From HXMU1420-13 sp965249965 (GTDB lineage: Bacteria > Bacteroidota > Rhodothermia > Balneolales > Balneolaceae): a stretch of DNA of 64,000 nt. A model generated the notes under the pieces. That model was not told where the DNA came from. It made no database searches and saw nothing but the letters and a program-made list of their open reading frames with translations. A program made the position numbers and the translations under genes. The stretch is taken from assembly GCA_965249965.1 (NCBI GenBank), contig OZ252262.1:1364001-1428000 (forward strand). Reading direction: 5' to 3'. Shown one piece after another: positions 33,974 through 43,828 of the stretch (position 1 is the stretch's first letter; each line of letters opens with the position of its first letter).

Positions 33974-34348
33974 ATGGAAATATCAAAAAAAGCATTAATT
34001 GTAGAGGATAATCTGATCCTTTCCGTTTTGTATGAAAACTATCTCAAACAAAAAGTATTCAAAACGGTGGGGGAAATTCGGGACGGAGAAACAGCCGTTA
34101 GTTTGGTAAAAAAGTACAATCCCGATATTGTGATCATGGATATTATGCTGGAAGGCCCCATGGATGGAGTTGAAGCCGCTTTGAGAATTCGCAGTTTTTC
34201 TGAAGTACCCATTCTGTTTATCACCGGTAATTCTGATCAGCGCTACCGAAATAAAGCATCTGTAGTTACAAACTCAGAATTTATGATTAAACCCATCAGC
34301 GAAGAAAAATTATCCGAGGCTGTTGATGCTATGCTTGCATCAAAATAA
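33974..34348 (+). CDS. Stand-alone response regulator receiver (CheY-like)
   Basis: A 124-residue single receiver domain. Acidic pocket E11-D12, phospho-acceptor D56 in DIVIMDIMLEG, Thr/Ser switch region (LFITGN) and the conserved Lys in FMIKPI are all present, so phosphorylation is expected. There is no output domain and no adjacent kinase. The stop is 1 bp from the stop of the convergent MscS gene. The partner is unknown. Confidence 0.92.
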   Translation: MEISKKALIVEDNLILSVLYENYLKQKVFKTVGEIRDGETAVSLVKKYNPDIVIMDIMLEGPMDGVEAALRIRSFSEVPILFITGNSDQRYRNKASVVTNSEFMIKPISEEKLSEAVDAMLASK

Positions 34349-34349
34349 G

Positions 34350-36038
34350 CTACTTACCGGCACCAAAATCGATTTCTTTACCTTCTTTAAATATCCGCAA
34401 CCCATCGGGCTTGCCCATTGTTCCACCCGGACCAAAAGCGGCAACGGATCCTGCAAGTTCATCTTCAGATTTAGAATTCCCAACTTCTCGTGGTTCATCC
34501 TGATATAAAGAATCTACATGTAAAGTTTGAGTTGGAAAGGCAAATTCTACGCCCACTTCTTTTGCCAGGCGGAGGACTTCAAGCAGGAAATTATGCCGCT
34601 GCTGTAACTCTGTGCTCCAATCCGGAACTTTAAAAAAGACATAAACCAACACATCCAAAGAGTGTGCGCCAAAAGAATTAAAGTGAACTTCATAAAAGTC
34701 TTGCCTAAAATGTTTATTCGCTTTAACGATGGCTTTAATCCCTTCCACAAATGCTTCCATTTGTTCAGGCGTAGTAGAATAGGTTAAGTTCAATACGGTT
34801 TTTAGTCGCCGATACTCTCGCATTCCGTAGTTATCGATATCAGCTGTTGAGACATTCGAATTCGGGACTGAAACCAAAGAATTATAAAACGTTCGAATTC
34901 TTGTTGACCGAAATCCCACTTCCTCAACCGTACCCTCTACGTTTCCTATTTTTATCCAGTCACCAATTCGAAAAGGGCGGTCCATAAAGATAGTTATCGA
35001 TCCAAAGAAATTGGCCAGGGTATCGCGTGCAGCAAGGGCAACAGCCAATCCACCAATTCCAAGACCTGCAATAAGAGAGGCAACATTATATCCGTTATTT
35101 TGCAGGATTAAAATCACCCCCATGGTCACAACAAAAAAGCGAAGGCTCTTTCTAATAAGCGGGACTAACTGATCGTCCAGTTTATTTTCTGTTTTGCTGG
35201 TGATGACCGTTAAATACTTGGCAAAAACACCCGAGAGATTATAAAAAACCCAAACAACACCAAAGGAAATGGCTATTTCCAAAATTGTTGAGAGGTATAA
35301 ATTTATGGTTACCGGTAAACGTAAATTCGTATAAGTAAGGGAGAAGAATACCATCAAAAAGATGAACCCAATAGGGCGCTCAACACCCTCAAGTAAGTCA
35401 TCATCCCAGGTGAATTTTGTCTTTTTTGTGATACGGCGGATATAATTATCCAATACAAATTCGAATATTTTACGGAGCACAAATCCGACCAGAATCCAAA
35501 GAAAGATGGCCGCGTACTGCCAAACCGCAATACCCAGCCACTCGGTTTCGGTCCATGCAGGAAGCTGATCAAGTATGGCTTCAATAAACGATGAGAAAGT
35601 TGCGCGATATAAAGCTGGAATTTCATCGATGGTGGCTTTCGAAAAAACCCATTCATCACCCACTTTTGTAACGTATACTTCGGGTAATTGATCAAAAAGG
35701 ATATACTGATTTAACCCACTTAGGCTATCAGCATAGTTCGAATTTTTAGGGATGCCCTCGTATTCAACAAGAAGCCCACGGGCATCTAGCACACGCTTTA
35801 ACTGTTCAGCAAGTTCAATTTTTTCTTCTTTTGATGCGTCTGTTGCCTGCTTCATTGGCAAAACAACAAGGTCCAGATTCTTATGTCCGGTTTGTTGCCA
35901 ATGCAAAAACGTATGAACTGCTCTTTGGGGATTGGAAAGATACTTTGTGGTGTTTGGTGCAGAATCTTGAAAAGAGTGAGCTTGTTGGGTGAACCCGAGT
36001 AGCAGAATCAGAACAAATAGGCTTCGAAAAAATCTCAT
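34350..36038 (-). CDS. MscS family mechanosensitive channel
   Basis: A 562-residue channel. Signal peptide 1-22 (ending QQAHS), a periplasmic domain to about residue 165, then several TM helices (about 170-325). The pore-lining helix is Gly/Ala-rich (LIAGLGIGGLAVALAARDTLANFFG). The MscS beta domain (GDWIKIGNVEGTVEEVGFRSTRI) and a cytoplasmic C-terminus to about 500 follow, ending in a hydrophilic tail. It should release solutes on hypo-osmotic shock; the periplasmic domain suggests an additional input. Confidence 0.93.
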   Translation of the reverse strand: MRFFRSLFVLILLLGFTQQAHSFQDSAPNTTKYLSNPQRAVHTFLHWQQTGHKNLDLVVLPMKQATDASKEEKIELAEQLKRVLDARGLLVEYEGIPKNSNYADSLSGLNQYILFDQLPEVYVTKVGDEWVFSKATIDEIPALYRATFSSFIEAILDQLPAWTETEWLGIAVWQYAAIFLWILVGFVLRKIFEFVLDNYIRRITKKTKFTWDDDLLEGVERPIGFIFLMVFFSLTYTNLRLPVTINLYLSTILEIAISFGVVWVFYNLSGVFAKYLTVITSKTENKLDDQLVPLIRKSLRFFVVTMGVILILQNNGYNVASLIAGLGIGGLAVALAARDTLANFFGSITIFMDRPFRIGDWIKIGNVEGTVEEVGFRSTRIRTFYNSLVSVPNSNVSTADIDNYGMREYRRLKTVLNLTYSTTPEQMEAFVEGIKAIVKANKHFRQDFYEVHFNSFGAHSLDVLVYVFFKVPDWSTELQQRHNFLLEVLRLAKEVGVEFAFPTQTLHVDSLYQDEPREVGNSKSEDELAGSVAAFGPGGTMGKPDGLRIFKEGKEIDFGAGK

Positions 36039-36109
36039 AGTAATTGATTTACATGTTATCAGAAATTACGTAAACCTATTGCTTGGTTAAAGAAGGGATG
36101 TAAAATTGT

Positions 36110-37156
36110 TTAGCTGTCGGCTGAAGAGCTGTTTTCCAGGAATGGGATGATATAATCTTCCAACAAAACAAAAACAGGTCGTTTATAAGTACGTCGTCTG
36201 CTGGCGTTGGTCACAGAAGAAGTCATTACAACCACAGCATCCAGTTCAGGGATCATCATGATGTACTGCCCACCGTGACCCCAAGCAAAAAATGTGGTAT
36301 ACCCAGCCGTTTCTTTATTCCACCACTGATATCCGTACCCATATGGATTGTAGTTACTATATGTATATGTTTTGAATGAGTCGATAATCCAGTCTTTGGA
36401 AATTATCTGCTCGCCTTCCCAAACACCATCATCAATAAGCATTTGCCCGATTTTTAATAAATCGTCCGGTTTCATGGCCATATTATTTCCGCCCATGTAG
36501 TATCCTTGAGGATCACGATCCCATCCGCCAATAGTAATATCAAGTGTATCGAATAAATATTTTTCAGCAAATGATTTTGTACTCATTCCTGATGCTTTTG
36601 TGATAATTACCGAAAGTAAATGAGAGGTACCGGTTGAATAAACCATTCTTCCATCAATCTCCGTTACGAAATCCTGATCCAATGCATATTCCGCCCAATT
36701 ATCAGAAATTACCCAAGCTCCATAATTCCCAGAACTTGTGGAACGAAGGCCGGTTTGCATACTTAGTAAATTTCGTATGGTGATGGATTCCTTTTTAGGA
36801 TTCGGATTCTCATCAAAATACTCTGGGAAATAAGTGGAAATTGGCTCTTCAATAGATGGAATAAAGCCTTCTTCAATAGCTATTCCGGCCAGTAATCCGA
36901 TGATGCTTTTAGATGCAGATTTTATATTAAACGTTCGGTTTGGTGATCGCCCCTTAAAATAGCGTTCTGATAGTCGGTCTCCATGTTGTTGAATTATCAA
37001 ACTTCTAAGAGAATTTATCGACTCGGCTTTTTCGATAATCGTTGTTAGTTCACTTCGTGCTGGGGCATCAGTTTCCGGTGAAGGTTGAGCTTCAACCCAA
37101 AAAGGATTTGAAATAAGAAATAGTACAAGAAAGATAAATTGATTGTTAAAGCTCAT
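36110..37156 (-). CDS. Beta-lactamase-fold serine hydrolase (class C-like)
   Basis: Exported 348-residue protein (signal 1-23, ending VEAQ). The SxxK motif is S80-A-S-K83 in KSASKSIIGLLAG. The Tyr motif reads VYSTGTSHLL and the third motif, normally KTG, reads HGG (WGHGGQYIMM). This is the pattern of 6-aminohexanoate-dimer hydrolase/esterase-type members rather than true beta-lactamases. Substrate unknown; it is probably an esterase or amidase in the periplasm. Monocistronic by spacing. Confidence 0.88.
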   Translation of the reverse strand: MSFNNQFIFLVLFLISNPFWVEAQPSPETDAPARSELTTIIEKAESINSLRSLIIQQHGDRLSERYFKGRSPNRTFNIKSASKSIIGLLAGIAIEEGFIPSIEEPISTYFPEYFDENPNPKKESITIRNLLSMQTGLRSTSSGNYGAWVISDNWAEYALDQDFVTEIDGRMVYSTGTSHLLSVIITKASGMSTKSFAEKYLFDTLDITIGGWDRDPQGYYMGGNNMAMKPDDLLKIGQMLIDDGVWEGEQIISKDWIIDSFKTYTYSNYNPYGYGYQWWNKETAGYTTFFAWGHGGQYIMMIPELDAVVVMTSSVTNASRRRTYKRPVFVLLEDYIIPFLENSSSADS

Positions 37157-37356
37157 GCCGAAAGTGTAGAATAATTACTTCTAGTGTTGAAATGCGATGT
37201 TACAGCGGTAAAGTTCCGGTTGTTTAATTCTTGGATTTCTATAAAAGTAGGAAATTATGATTGAATCAGAATTTTTGGATACAAATTTTAGTAACTAAAA
37301 TTTGGTTTTGTCGTAGCTGAATCGGTATTTGAGACGAAATTTTTGGGCAAAAGTTC

Positions 37357-39885
37357 ATGCAGAAGATCACAAAAATATTAATTGCAGTTGGTGTAATTGG
37401 GGTACTCACCTTCATTATGTTGCGTCCATATATTGATATGAATGCAGCGGGGGCTATTCAAAAAGATGCAACTACCGTTAAGAAAGAACTGAATGAAGTT
37501 GCAAAACAACTCGGTTTTTCCATTGATACGATGGCAGTTGCAACTTTGTATCAACAGCATGGCAGCTATTTGCAATTATTACGCGATTCGATCAACGCAG
37601 AGTTAACTCCCGCAGATTTAAACCAGCGTGAAGGGCACAGTCAAAGTTGGGTGAGTGTGATAGGAGCAAAAAATTCAATGTCTGGTATTATCATTACTCC
37701 GGATGGCGCATTTGATAACATGGGGAACTTGAAAGTTCGTACTTCAAATCAGGGTAAAGTAATTCGAATAGTTGAGAGCGAATCAAGAGCAAACCCTACG
37801 TTTATTCAAGGAGCTAATGCCGAAGTGGTAGCATCCAAATTGGCTAACGAAATTTTTGGCTATGATTTGTCTGAGTATTCTTCAAATAATGTTGTAAGCA
37901 TATTAGAGTCAGACATAACTCCGGAGACCATAGTCACCGAAGATTCTACTTTTATGCTAAATGAGGCACCGGAATATTCAATCACCTGGACTAGAAAACC
38001 TGGTTTTAGTGGGCCGGAGACACTGTCACTTTCATTACGCCAAAAGGTGGTTGAGGTTGAATCAACAATCAATGGAGAAATTGTAACCCAATTTGGGTAT
38101 GAGCTATCCAATTTTACTGCCAAAAACGAAATTGAACCCGAAGCACTTGGTCAGATTGATACAGATTTTAATTTATTTGGATATGTATTTATAGGTTCAC
38201 TAATCATTTTGACCATCCTCGTATTTACGGTTGGAATTCGAAATATTTTCTTAGGCAAGGTTGAATGGATGCGGGCATTTGTAATATTGGCCGTTCTAGC
38301 AGTAGGATACCTGGGATGGAGAAGTATTTTTTATTGGTCGGTGTACGGCGATTTCATCAATTCAACGTCTGCAATCCAGATCAACCTAAATAACTTGCTA
38401 ACTAGTTTATTAGTTGGTTTTTATGGAGCAATGGCATACATAAGTTGGGAGGCATTTGCGCGTTCTCAACGAAATGGACAGCTGGAACTGGTAGATACCA
38501 TTTGGCAGAAACGCTTTTTCGTTAGGGAAAATGGTCTCGCCATTATACATGGCTTTGCCATTGGCGGATTATTACTCGGGGCATTTGCACTAATCATCTT
38601 TTTCCAAAATTCCTTTTTTGTACAATCGGATAGCCAATTTGGTACAGCAGAAGCAGCATTAAATGCCAAGCTGCTTACCATCAATATGTCGGCCTGGTCT
38701 ACCACCTGGCTAATTGGTTTTGCACAAGTTGGCTTCGTTTATGGTTTTTGTAAGCACTGGATAAAACAACACTGGGGTAGCTTAGTTTTTGCCATCTTCT
38801 TTTCATCCATATTTTTAACTGTGCTTGGTAGACTTGTTGGAACACCAGGTACATTCTTTGATGATTATTTAATCTTTCTCGTATTAGGTGCCATTGTTGT
38901 ACTGAGCTACCAACAATTTGGAATTATTACCTCAAACACAGCATGGTGGTTCTTTGTAACGGTGATTCTTGTAATGCCGTATTTAAACTCACCAAGTATA
39001 AGTTTAGCGCTCGTATCCTGGATTCAAGGAGGTGTGCATCTAGCCATCCTTTTCTTCGCGATTGTAGCCTATAAATATGGCATTTCTGTTTCTGAAGTAG
39101 GGAATTACATCCCTGAATATCAACTGCGACTGGCACAGCAAATGCGTGTGGAAAAGGAAATTGAAATAGCTCGTGAAAGCCAGTATCAATTGATGCCTAT
39201 TCATCCTCCTACTGCGGAAGGATTGGATGTATATGGATTCTTTTTGCCTTCTTCGGAAGTTGGTGGTGATTATTTTGATTATGTACTAAGCAAAGATGAT
39301 GACGGAAATGTGAATGCCCTGACTATGGTGGTTATTGATGTATCGGGCAAGGCAATGCGAGCTGCAATGCCTGCTGTTTTCACAAGTGGACTACTACTTG
39401 CAAAGATGAAAACCGAAATGCCTGATGAAATTCTGACGGATGTGGCAGAACCTATCTTTAACCGAACCGACAAACGGACATTCATAACTTGTGCCATAGC
39501 GCGATTTGAAATTGCAGAGAAACAATTGATTGTTGCCAATGCTGGCCATTGTAAACCAATATTGAAAAGAAACGGAGTCGCAGATTTTATTCAAACACCG
39601 GATCCAAAATTGCCGCTTGGCTTTAAACCCGATATACAATATGGCTCGCATACCTTTAAAGTGAAGAAAGGTGATGTATTTTTGTTGTATTCTGATGGGT
39701 TACCAGAAGCAGAAAATGAACAGGGCGAACGATTTGGGTTCGATGAAGTACCCAGGCTAATGGAAGAAATTGACACGGAAATATTAAGTGCACACGAGAT
39801 TGCACAAGAAATTAAAAGAAGGGTTCAAACCTATAGCAGCTTTAAATTGGCCGATGACACCACCGTAATTTGCTTAAAAGTGTAA
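37357..39885 (+). CDS. Membrane-bound SpoIIE/PP2C-type phosphatase
   Basis: An 842-residue regulator. A TM near residues 5-21 and an extracytoplasmic region to about 270 come first. A block of about eight TM helices (275-585) follows, then a short linker helix and a C-terminal PPM/SpoIIE phosphatase domain (about 600-842). Metal-binding Asp motifs of that domain are EVGGDYFD, VIDVSGKAMRA and LYSDGLPEAENEQG, with DDTTVICL at the end. This design usually drives partner-switching (anti-sigma-antagonist) signalling, but no STAS or HPK gene is adjacent. The membrane region is unlike domains I can name. Confidence 0.87.
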   Translation: MQKITKILIAVGVIGVLTFIMLRPYIDMNAAGAIQKDATTVKKELNEVAKQLGFSIDTMAVATLYQQHGSYLQLLRDSINAELTPADLNQREGHSQSWVSVIGAKNSMSGIIITPDGAFDNMGNLKVRTSNQGKVIRIVESESRANPTFIQGANAEVVASKLANEIFGYDLSEYSSNNVVSILESDITPETIVTEDSTFMLNEAPEYSITWTRKPGFSGPETLSLSLRQKVVEVESTINGEIVTQFGYELSNFTAKNEIEPEALGQIDTDFNLFGYVFIGSLIILTILVFTVGIRNIFLGKVEWMRAFVILAVLAVGYLGWRSIFYWSVYGDFINSTSAIQINLNNLLTSLLVGFYGAMAYISWEAFARSQRNGQLELVDTIWQKRFFVRENGLAIIHGFAIGGLLLGAFALIIFFQNSFFVQSDSQFGTAEAALNAKLLTINMSAWSTTWLIGFAQVGFVYGFCKHWIKQHWGSLVFAIFFSSIFLTVLGRLVGTPGTFFDDYLIFLVLGAIVVLSYQQFGIITSNTAWWFFVTVILVMPYLNSPSISLALVSWIQGGVHLAILFFAIVAYKYGISVSEVGNYIPEYQLRLAQQMRVEKEIEIARESQYQLMPIHPPTAEGLDVYGFFLPSSEVGGDYFDYVLSKDDDGNVNALTMVVIDVSGKAMRAAMPAVFTSGLLLAKMKTEMPDEILTDVAEPIFNRTDKRTFITCAIARFEIAEKQLIVANAGHCKPILKRNGVADFIQTPDPKLPLGFKPDIQYGSHTFKVKKGDVFLLYSDGLPEAENEQGERFGFDEVPRLMEEIDTEILSAHEIAQEIKRRVQTYSSFKLADDTTVICLKV

Positions 39886-39920
39886 AGGAACTGCCAGTTT
39901 TGCACAAAGGGATTTATTTG

Positions 39921-39950
39921 GCTTGATCTTTGGGTTATCAAAGATCAAGC
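39921..39950. repeat. Perfect 12-bp-stem hairpin upstream of hflK
   Basis: Arms 39921-39932 and 39939-39950 pair perfectly around a 6-nt loop. There is no T tract, so it is not a standard terminator. It lies between the phosphatase gene and hflK, ending 30 bp before the hflK start; a role in attenuation, mRNA stability or protein binding is possible. Confidence 0.65.
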
Positions 39951-39980
39951 ATTACTAATCAATAATTAAAACAATCAAAT

Positions 39981-40976
39981 ATGGCTCAAGAACCAAATTT
40001 CGAGTTCAAGCTGCCTCCGCAGTTTGAAAAGATTACACAAAATATCCGGCTGCTTATAATCGGATTTCTTGTGGTTGCAGCAGCCTTTTCGTCTGTCTTT
40101 ACCGTAGAAACAGAAGAAGTAGGCGTAATTACACGTTTTGGGGAATATGTTAGCGAGGCTCGACCAGGTCTTAACTTCAAATTGCCGTTTATTGATCAGG
40201 TTCAATTTGTGCCTGTTCAACGTCAATTAAAGCAAGAATTCGGGTATCGAACCACCTCAGCCGGTGTAAACTCAACGTATAGAAAGGCAGGTTATGAAGA
40301 TGAATCCCTTATGCTAACAGGTGATTTGAACCTTGCAGATGTTGAATGGGTAATTCAATACCGAATTGATGATCCGTATAACTACTTATTCAAAGTTAGA
40401 AACATAGAAGAAACACTGCGAGATATTTCGGAAGCAACTATGCGTCAAATAGTGGGTGATCGTACCGTTGACGAAGTGCTGACCGTTGGTCGTGCAGAAG
40501 TTGCCTCTGAAGTTGAAGTGATTCTGCAAATGATTAGCAATGAGTACGAGATGGGTATCAAAATCGAGCAGGTTGTACTACAAGATGCAAATCCACCAGA
40601 TCCTGTAAAACCCTCTTATAATGGGGTTAATGAAGCTGAGCAGCAGCGTGAAACATTAATCAACCAGGCCCGAGCTGATTACAACCGGGTAATTCCACGC
40701 GCAGCAGGTGAAGCTGAACAAACCATTCAACAATCAGAAGGATATGCGTTGAATCGAGTGAATACTGCTCAAGGTGAGGTTTCCCGATTTAATGATTTGT
40801 ATGAAGAGTACATTAAAGCTCCTGAAGTAACCAAGCGTCGTATTTTCCTTGAAACTATGGAGGAAATTCTTCCCAAAATGGGACAGAAAATCATTACCGA
40901 TGAGCAAGGAAATTCTGTGATTCCTTTACTGCAATTGCAGATGAATGGTGCGCAACGAACCAACAGCAATAATTAA
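39981..40976 (+). CDS. hflK: HflK, FtsH-protease modulator subunit
   Basis: A 331-residue membrane protein: N-terminal cytoplasmic part, TM (about 25-43), an SPFH/band 7 domain (about 44-240; GVITRFGEYVSEARPGLNFK, with DVEWVIQYRIDDP), a long charged coiled coil and a C-terminal region ending in IPLLQLQ. HflK and HflC form a cage around FtsH in the membrane. The hflC gene follows after 15 bp. A 12-bp hairpin lies just upstream. Confidence 0.94.
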   Translation: MAQEPNFEFKLPPQFEKITQNIRLLIIGFLVVAAAFSSVFTVETEEVGVITRFGEYVSEARPGLNFKLPFIDQVQFVPVQRQLKQEFGYRTTSAGVNSTYRKAGYEDESLMLTGDLNLADVEWVIQYRIDDPYNYLFKVRNIEETLRDISEATMRQIVGDRTVDEVLTVGRAEVASEVEVILQMISNEYEMGIKIEQVVLQDANPPDPVKPSYNGVNEAEQQRETLINQARADYNRVIPRAAGEAEQTIQQSEGYALNRVNTAQGEVSRFNDLYEEYIKAPEVTKRRIFLETMEEILPKMGQKIITDEQGNSVIPLLQLQMNGAQRTNSNN

Positions 40977-40991
40977 TCAGGAGATAAGAAA

Positions 40992-41939
40992 ATGAAAGAA
41001 GTTAAAGGAATCGTATTACTGGTTTTACTTGGCGCTGTAGCATTACTTGCCGGACAGGTTTTTTACGTTGTAAACGAACAAGAGCAAGTGATTATCACTC
41101 AATTTGGTGAACCACAAGGCGAAGCTATTACTGAGCCAGGTTTACATGCAAAAGTACCTTTCTTACAAAGGGCGAATTATTTCGAAAAGCGATATTTGGA
41201 ATGGGATGGTGATCCCAATCAGGTACCTACCAAAGATAAAGTTTTCATCTTTGTGGATACTTATGCAAGATGGCAAATTACGGATCCGTTAAAGTATTTC
41301 GAGCGTTTAGGAAACGAACGTGGGGCTCAGTCAAGATTGGATGATATTCTTGATGGTGAAACCCGAAATGCGGTAGCCGGCCATGATTTAGTGGAATTGA
41401 TCCGAAGTACCAATCGTGAAGCGAATCAAGAAGCAGTATTAGTTGATATTGCAGAGGATTCACTTCAAAATATTTCAATCGGCCGTGGAGCCATTCAGGA
41501 CCAAATTGTACAGTTGGCCAACCAAAGAGCAGAAGATTTAGGAATTGAAATTCTTGATTTTCGATTTAAGCGAATCAATTACGCAGAAGAAGTACGACGT
41601 ACCGTGTACGAGCGTATGATTTCTGAACGTAATAGAATTGCCGATAAATTCCGCTCTGAAGGTCAAGGTGAAGCTTCTCGTATTAATGGTGAGAAGGAAC
41701 GTGAACTTTTGAGAATACAGTCGGAAGCATTCCGCGAGGCAGAAACCATTAAAGGTCGTGCCGATGCTGAAGCTGCAGCAATTTATAACTCAGCGTATAA
41801 TCGTAATTCAGCCGCACGCGACTTGTATAGCTTTACTAAAAGTATGGAAGCATACACAAAGACTATTGACACAGAAACGTCGTTAATCATATCAACAGAT
41901 AGCGAATTCTATAAATATTTGAATTCCATCGACGATTAA
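40992..41939 (+). CDS. hflC: HflC, FtsH-protease modulator subunit
   Basis: A 315-residue partner of HflK with an N-terminal TM (about 5-25), an SPFH domain (VNEQEQVIITQFGEP, then VDTYARWQITDPLKYFERLG) and a long helical coiled coil rich in Arg/Glu/Ala (FRSEGQGEASRINGEKERE). The gene has a proper ribosome-binding site (aggag) and is followed by a strong terminator. Confidence 0.95.
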   Translation: MKEVKGIVLLVLLGAVALLAGQVFYVVNEQEQVIITQFGEPQGEAITEPGLHAKVPFLQRANYFEKRYLEWDGDPNQVPTKDKVFIFVDTYARWQITDPLKYFERLGNERGAQSRLDDILDGETRNAVAGHDLVELIRSTNREANQEAVLVDIAEDSLQNISIGRGAIQDQIVQLANQRAEDLGIEILDFRFKRINYAEEVRRTVYERMISERNRIADKFRSEGQGEASRINGEKERELLRIQSEAFREAETIKGRADAEAAAIYNSAYNRNSAARDLYSFTKSMEAYTKTIDTETSLIISTDSEFYKYLNSIDD

Positions 41940-41957
41940 GTTGAAGTCAAAATAAAA

Positions 41958-41990
41958 AAGGCTCTTAGTTTTACTGAGAGCCTTTTTTTT
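41958..41990 (+). terminator. Rho-independent terminator of hflKC
   Basis: 8-bp stem (41958-41965/41977-41984) followed by a run of T; begins 19 bp after the hflC stop. Confidence 0.88.
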
Positions 41991-42060
41991 GGTTTATCAA
42001 ATACTGAAGGAAAACGGTATGTTTGTGATCTGATTATTGATAGCAGAACTAAACTCCTGC

Positions 42061-42489
42061 ATGAAAAACGAAACATCTGAAGCCTCATTTATTCAAAAAT
42101 ATATACTCCCAAAGCTGAAGTTTGGCTTGGGTTCACTCATTTCTACTGGGGTAGATTATGGAATATTTTTTGGTCTGCTCTGGACCAACCTTGGGTTACA
42201 TGTCTCCATTATTCAGGTTATTTCTCTATCAATTGGTATAACCACGAATTTTATCATCCAGAGAAACTTCATTTTCAGAAAAGAACGAAGCCTTATGGCA
42301 TCGATGGGTTGGTCACTAAGTTTTTCAATTACTTCAGTGATTCTTTCCGGATTCCTGGTAAAGTGGTTGTATTCCTACCTGTTTTTTCAGGAGTATCCGC
42401 TGTTAATGAAGCTGCTTGTAACAGGGCTATTCTTCTTTTTTAATTATTATACCAAACAGTACTCTTTCGAAAAGAAGGTTTCTATTTAG
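42061..42489 (+). CDS. GtrA family membrane protein
   Basis: A 142-residue protein with four TM helices and the GtrA start (LKFGLGSLISTGVDYGIFFGL), the NFIIQRNFIFR motif and a C-terminal FFFNYYTKQYSF. GtrA proteins are thought to flip polyprenyl-phosphate-linked sugars. The ATG at 42061 is preferred to an upstream TTG (42037). It is convergent with the UbiB-type kinase gene, 4 bp apart. Confidence 0.88.
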   Translation: MKNETSEASFIQKYILPKLKFGLGSLISTGVDYGIFFGLLWTNLGLHVSIIQVISLSIGITTNFIIQRNFIFRKERSLMASMGWSLSFSITSVILSGFLVKWLYSYLFFQEYPLLMKLLVTGLFFFFNYYTKQYSFEKKVSI

Positions 42490-42493
42490 AAGA

Positions 42494-43828
42494 TTAAACT
42501 TCAACAGGTTCTTTAAACTGTTCAAACTCCATATCCAACAGCTCAGATAGTACGTCCTTTGCCCAGGAGGTATCGATCTGAGCACCCATTTTAATCAAAA
42601 TGCTGTAAAGTCCTGTATGCACGCGACTGGTATAAAGAAAATGTTTCGATCCCCGAAGTTCATTGGATAGTGGGGCTTCTTTTGTAAAGTGTCGTATTTC
42701 TGCATCGTAAGCAGGATTATCAAAATTGAAGGTATCATATCGATAGGGCTTCGAAAACATGATGCCATAATTACGAGCAAAATGATAATACTCCTGTTCT
42801 ATCTCCTGCACTTCGGCATCAGGATTGATCACGTCTAACTTAACATATAAATCACGAATCGCATCCTGATCATCAGCTAAGTGAGTTGGGAGAAGTTTTA
42901 AATAATTTCTAAAAAATACTTCAGGGAAAAGCTTTACACATCCGAAATCAATTACGCCAAGTTTACCATCGTAGGTAAACAGAAAATTGCCCGGATGTGT
43001 ATCTGCGTGCACTGCGCCACCAACTCGAAGTTCCTCATGGAAGAAATTCCAAATCAATTGGCCAAAATGGTTTTTTTCATCTTGGGTAGGATTTTCTTTA
43101 AGAAAATCACTCATATGCCGGCCTTCGATAAACGTCATGGTAAGAACTTTTTCTGTACTAAACTCTTGAATCCACTCCGGAATTACGATGGTGTCAGAAG
43201 CAAAACGTTTTCTGAAGGCATCAATTTGAGCTCCTTCATTGATATAATCTGTTTCCTCCAGCAATGTGCTTCTGATCTCATTGAAATAAGGGTCAATATC
43301 CGAGCCTTTTTTAATCAATCGTTTTGCTAGTGATTTGGCAACGGCCATATCAGAATCAATAGTTTCTCTAACATTTGGATATTGAATTTTAACCGCCACT
43401 TTTCTGCCGTCTTTTAACTCAGCTTTGTGCACCTGACCAATAGATGCAGCAGCAAATGCTTCGGCATCAAATTTGGCGAAAATCTTTTCAGGATAGTCTC
43501 CTAACTCTCTCTTTATAATGGTGCGTACGAGCGCTTTATTAATGGGAGGAACCGAATACTGTGCCTGACTCATAACATCAGCAAATTCTTCTGGTAAAAA
43601 GCCATTATCCATGCTCATACCCTGAGCGATTTTTAAGGCTGTACCACGAAGTTTGGTAAATTCTTTGAACACCTCGTTGGCGTTCGATTTATGAAACTCC
43701 CGGGAGTCTTCGTTCTTACCTAAGACCTTTTTTTTAAGATATCGCTGGGCATAATTCGAACCCACTTTTAAGCCGGTTTTGGCGATTATTTTACTTCTTT
43801 CAAATTTTGATGATGGAAAATCACTCAT
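42494..43828 (-). CDS. AarF/UbiB (ABC1) family atypical kinase
   Basis: ABC1/UbiB-family protein of 444 residues. Kinase-like motifs: KxGQ-type segment (LRGTALKIAQGMSMD), an Ala-rich nucleotide loop (AAASIGQVHKAEL), Lys in VAVKIQYPNV, catalytic loop ADTHPGNFL and metal motif VIDFGCVK. The family is linked to quinone biosynthesis and lipid homeostasis. I chose the ATG at 43828 (MSDFPSSKF), which overlaps the upstream TetR gene by 8 bp; a longer in-frame start would overlap it by about 100 bp. Confidence 0.9.
   Translation of the reverse strand: MSDFPSSKFERSKIIAKTGLKVGSNYAQRYLKKKVLGKNEDSREFHKSNANEVFKEFTKLRGTALKIAQGMSMDNGFLPEEFADVMSQAQYSVPPINKALVRTIIKRELGDYPEKIFAKFDAEAFAAASIGQVHKAELKDGRKVAVKIQYPNVRETIDSDMAVAKSLAKRLIKKGSDIDPYFNEIRSTLLEETDYINEGAQIDAFRKRFASDTIVIPEWIQEFSTEKVLTMTFIEGRHMSDFLKENPTQDEKNHFGQLIWNFFHEELRVGGAVHADTHPGNFLFTYDGKLGVIDFGCVKLFPEVFFRNYLKLLPTHLADDQDAIRDLYVKLDVINPDAEVQEIEQEYYHFARNYGIMFSKPYRYDTFNFDNPAYDAEIRHFTKEAPLSNELRGSKHFLYTSRVHTGLYSILIKMGAQIDTSWAKDVLSELLDMEFEQFKEPVEV

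Noticed and set aside
42037..42060. TTG start for the GtrA gene
   Set aside because: Adds eight unconserved residues; an ATG follows at 42061.
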